The notes under the pieces: model-generated | Told to the model about the DNA's origin: nothing | The model's database searches: none | Seen by the model: only the letters and a program-made list of their open reading frames with translations | Origin: an uncultured Clostridia bacterium | Lineage (GTDB): Bacteria > Bacillota > Clostridia > Oscillospirales > Acutalibacteraceae | Length of the DNA stretch: 5,713 nt | NCBI GenBank assembly: GCA_944381295.1 | Contig: CALWKP010000261.1 | Location: 1 to 5,713 of the forward strand | Direction: 5' to 3' | Translations under genes and position numbers: made by a program | Part shown: one piece after another, positions 5,702 through 5,713 of the stretch | How the letters are laid out: every line of letters begins with the position of its first letter | Position numbering within the stretch: the first letter of the stretch is position 1

Positions 5702-5713
5702 GATGTGGTGAAA

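Noticed and set aside
1..5713. Mobile element, phage, CRISPR or toxin-antitoxin content
   Set aside because: No transposase, integrase, direct-repeat array, tRNA attachment site or toxin-like gene pair was found; genes are housekeeping or conserved-unknown with ordinary spacing.

Overview
The window looks like a piece of a Firmicutes chromosome, most likely an anaerobic gut-type clostridium (Oscillospiraceae/Ruminococcaceae-like). This is an inference from gene content (a DUF1846 protein, a DUF5685 protein next to a J-domain protein with a cysteine-rich tail, a clostridial-type Cca), from purine-rich Shine-Dalgarno sites, and from moderate GC with AT-rich intergenic gaps. There are no transposases, phage genes, CRISPR arrays, tRNAs or rRNAs. 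The window reads as ordinary chromosome with one poorly understood cassette.

Layout. Positions 1-996 (minus) hold the N-terminal 332 codons of a DUF1846/UPF0371 protein that runs off the left edge, with its own candidate sigma-A promoter at 1040-1068. A strong intrinsic terminator on the minus strand (1120-1155) closes the next unit. That unit is a three-gene minus-strand operon, in transcription order: DUF5685 protein (3296-2403), J-domain protein with a TPR-like segment and an 11-cysteine C-terminal tail (2410-1763), and a roughly six-helix membrane protein (1744-1205). The genes overlap by 8 bp or lie 18 bp apart, so they are very probably co-transcribed and translationally coupled.

A 253-bp AT-rich divergent region (3297-3549) carries candidate promoters in both directions and two inverted repeats. 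On the plus strand follow the tRNA CCA-adding enzyme cca (3550-4866), a DNA-deoxyinosine (hypoxanthine) glycosylase overlapping it by 38 bp (4829-5332), and, 36 bp later, the start of a GH13 alpha-amylase-family gene (5369 onward). The GH13 frame is cut by an in-frame TAG at 5699-5701, although family-like sequence resumes in the same frame after it.

How the genes fit together. The plus-strand genes look like a housekeeping run (tRNA maturation, repair of deaminated adenine, glucan breakdown) joined by position more than by pathway. The minus-strand trio is the most interesting part. The DUF5685 protein has two aspartate-rich helices (DDxxD, and a second D-rich motif about 100 residues later) arranged as in class I isoprenoid synthases, plus CxxC pairs near its N-terminus. 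It is coupled to a J-protein that could bring DnaK to a client and to a small integral membrane protein reminiscent of ECF S components. No function is established for this trio here. Other points worth checking are a three-codon mini-ORF whose stop overlaps an alternative cca start codon, and the amber codon in the GH13 gene.
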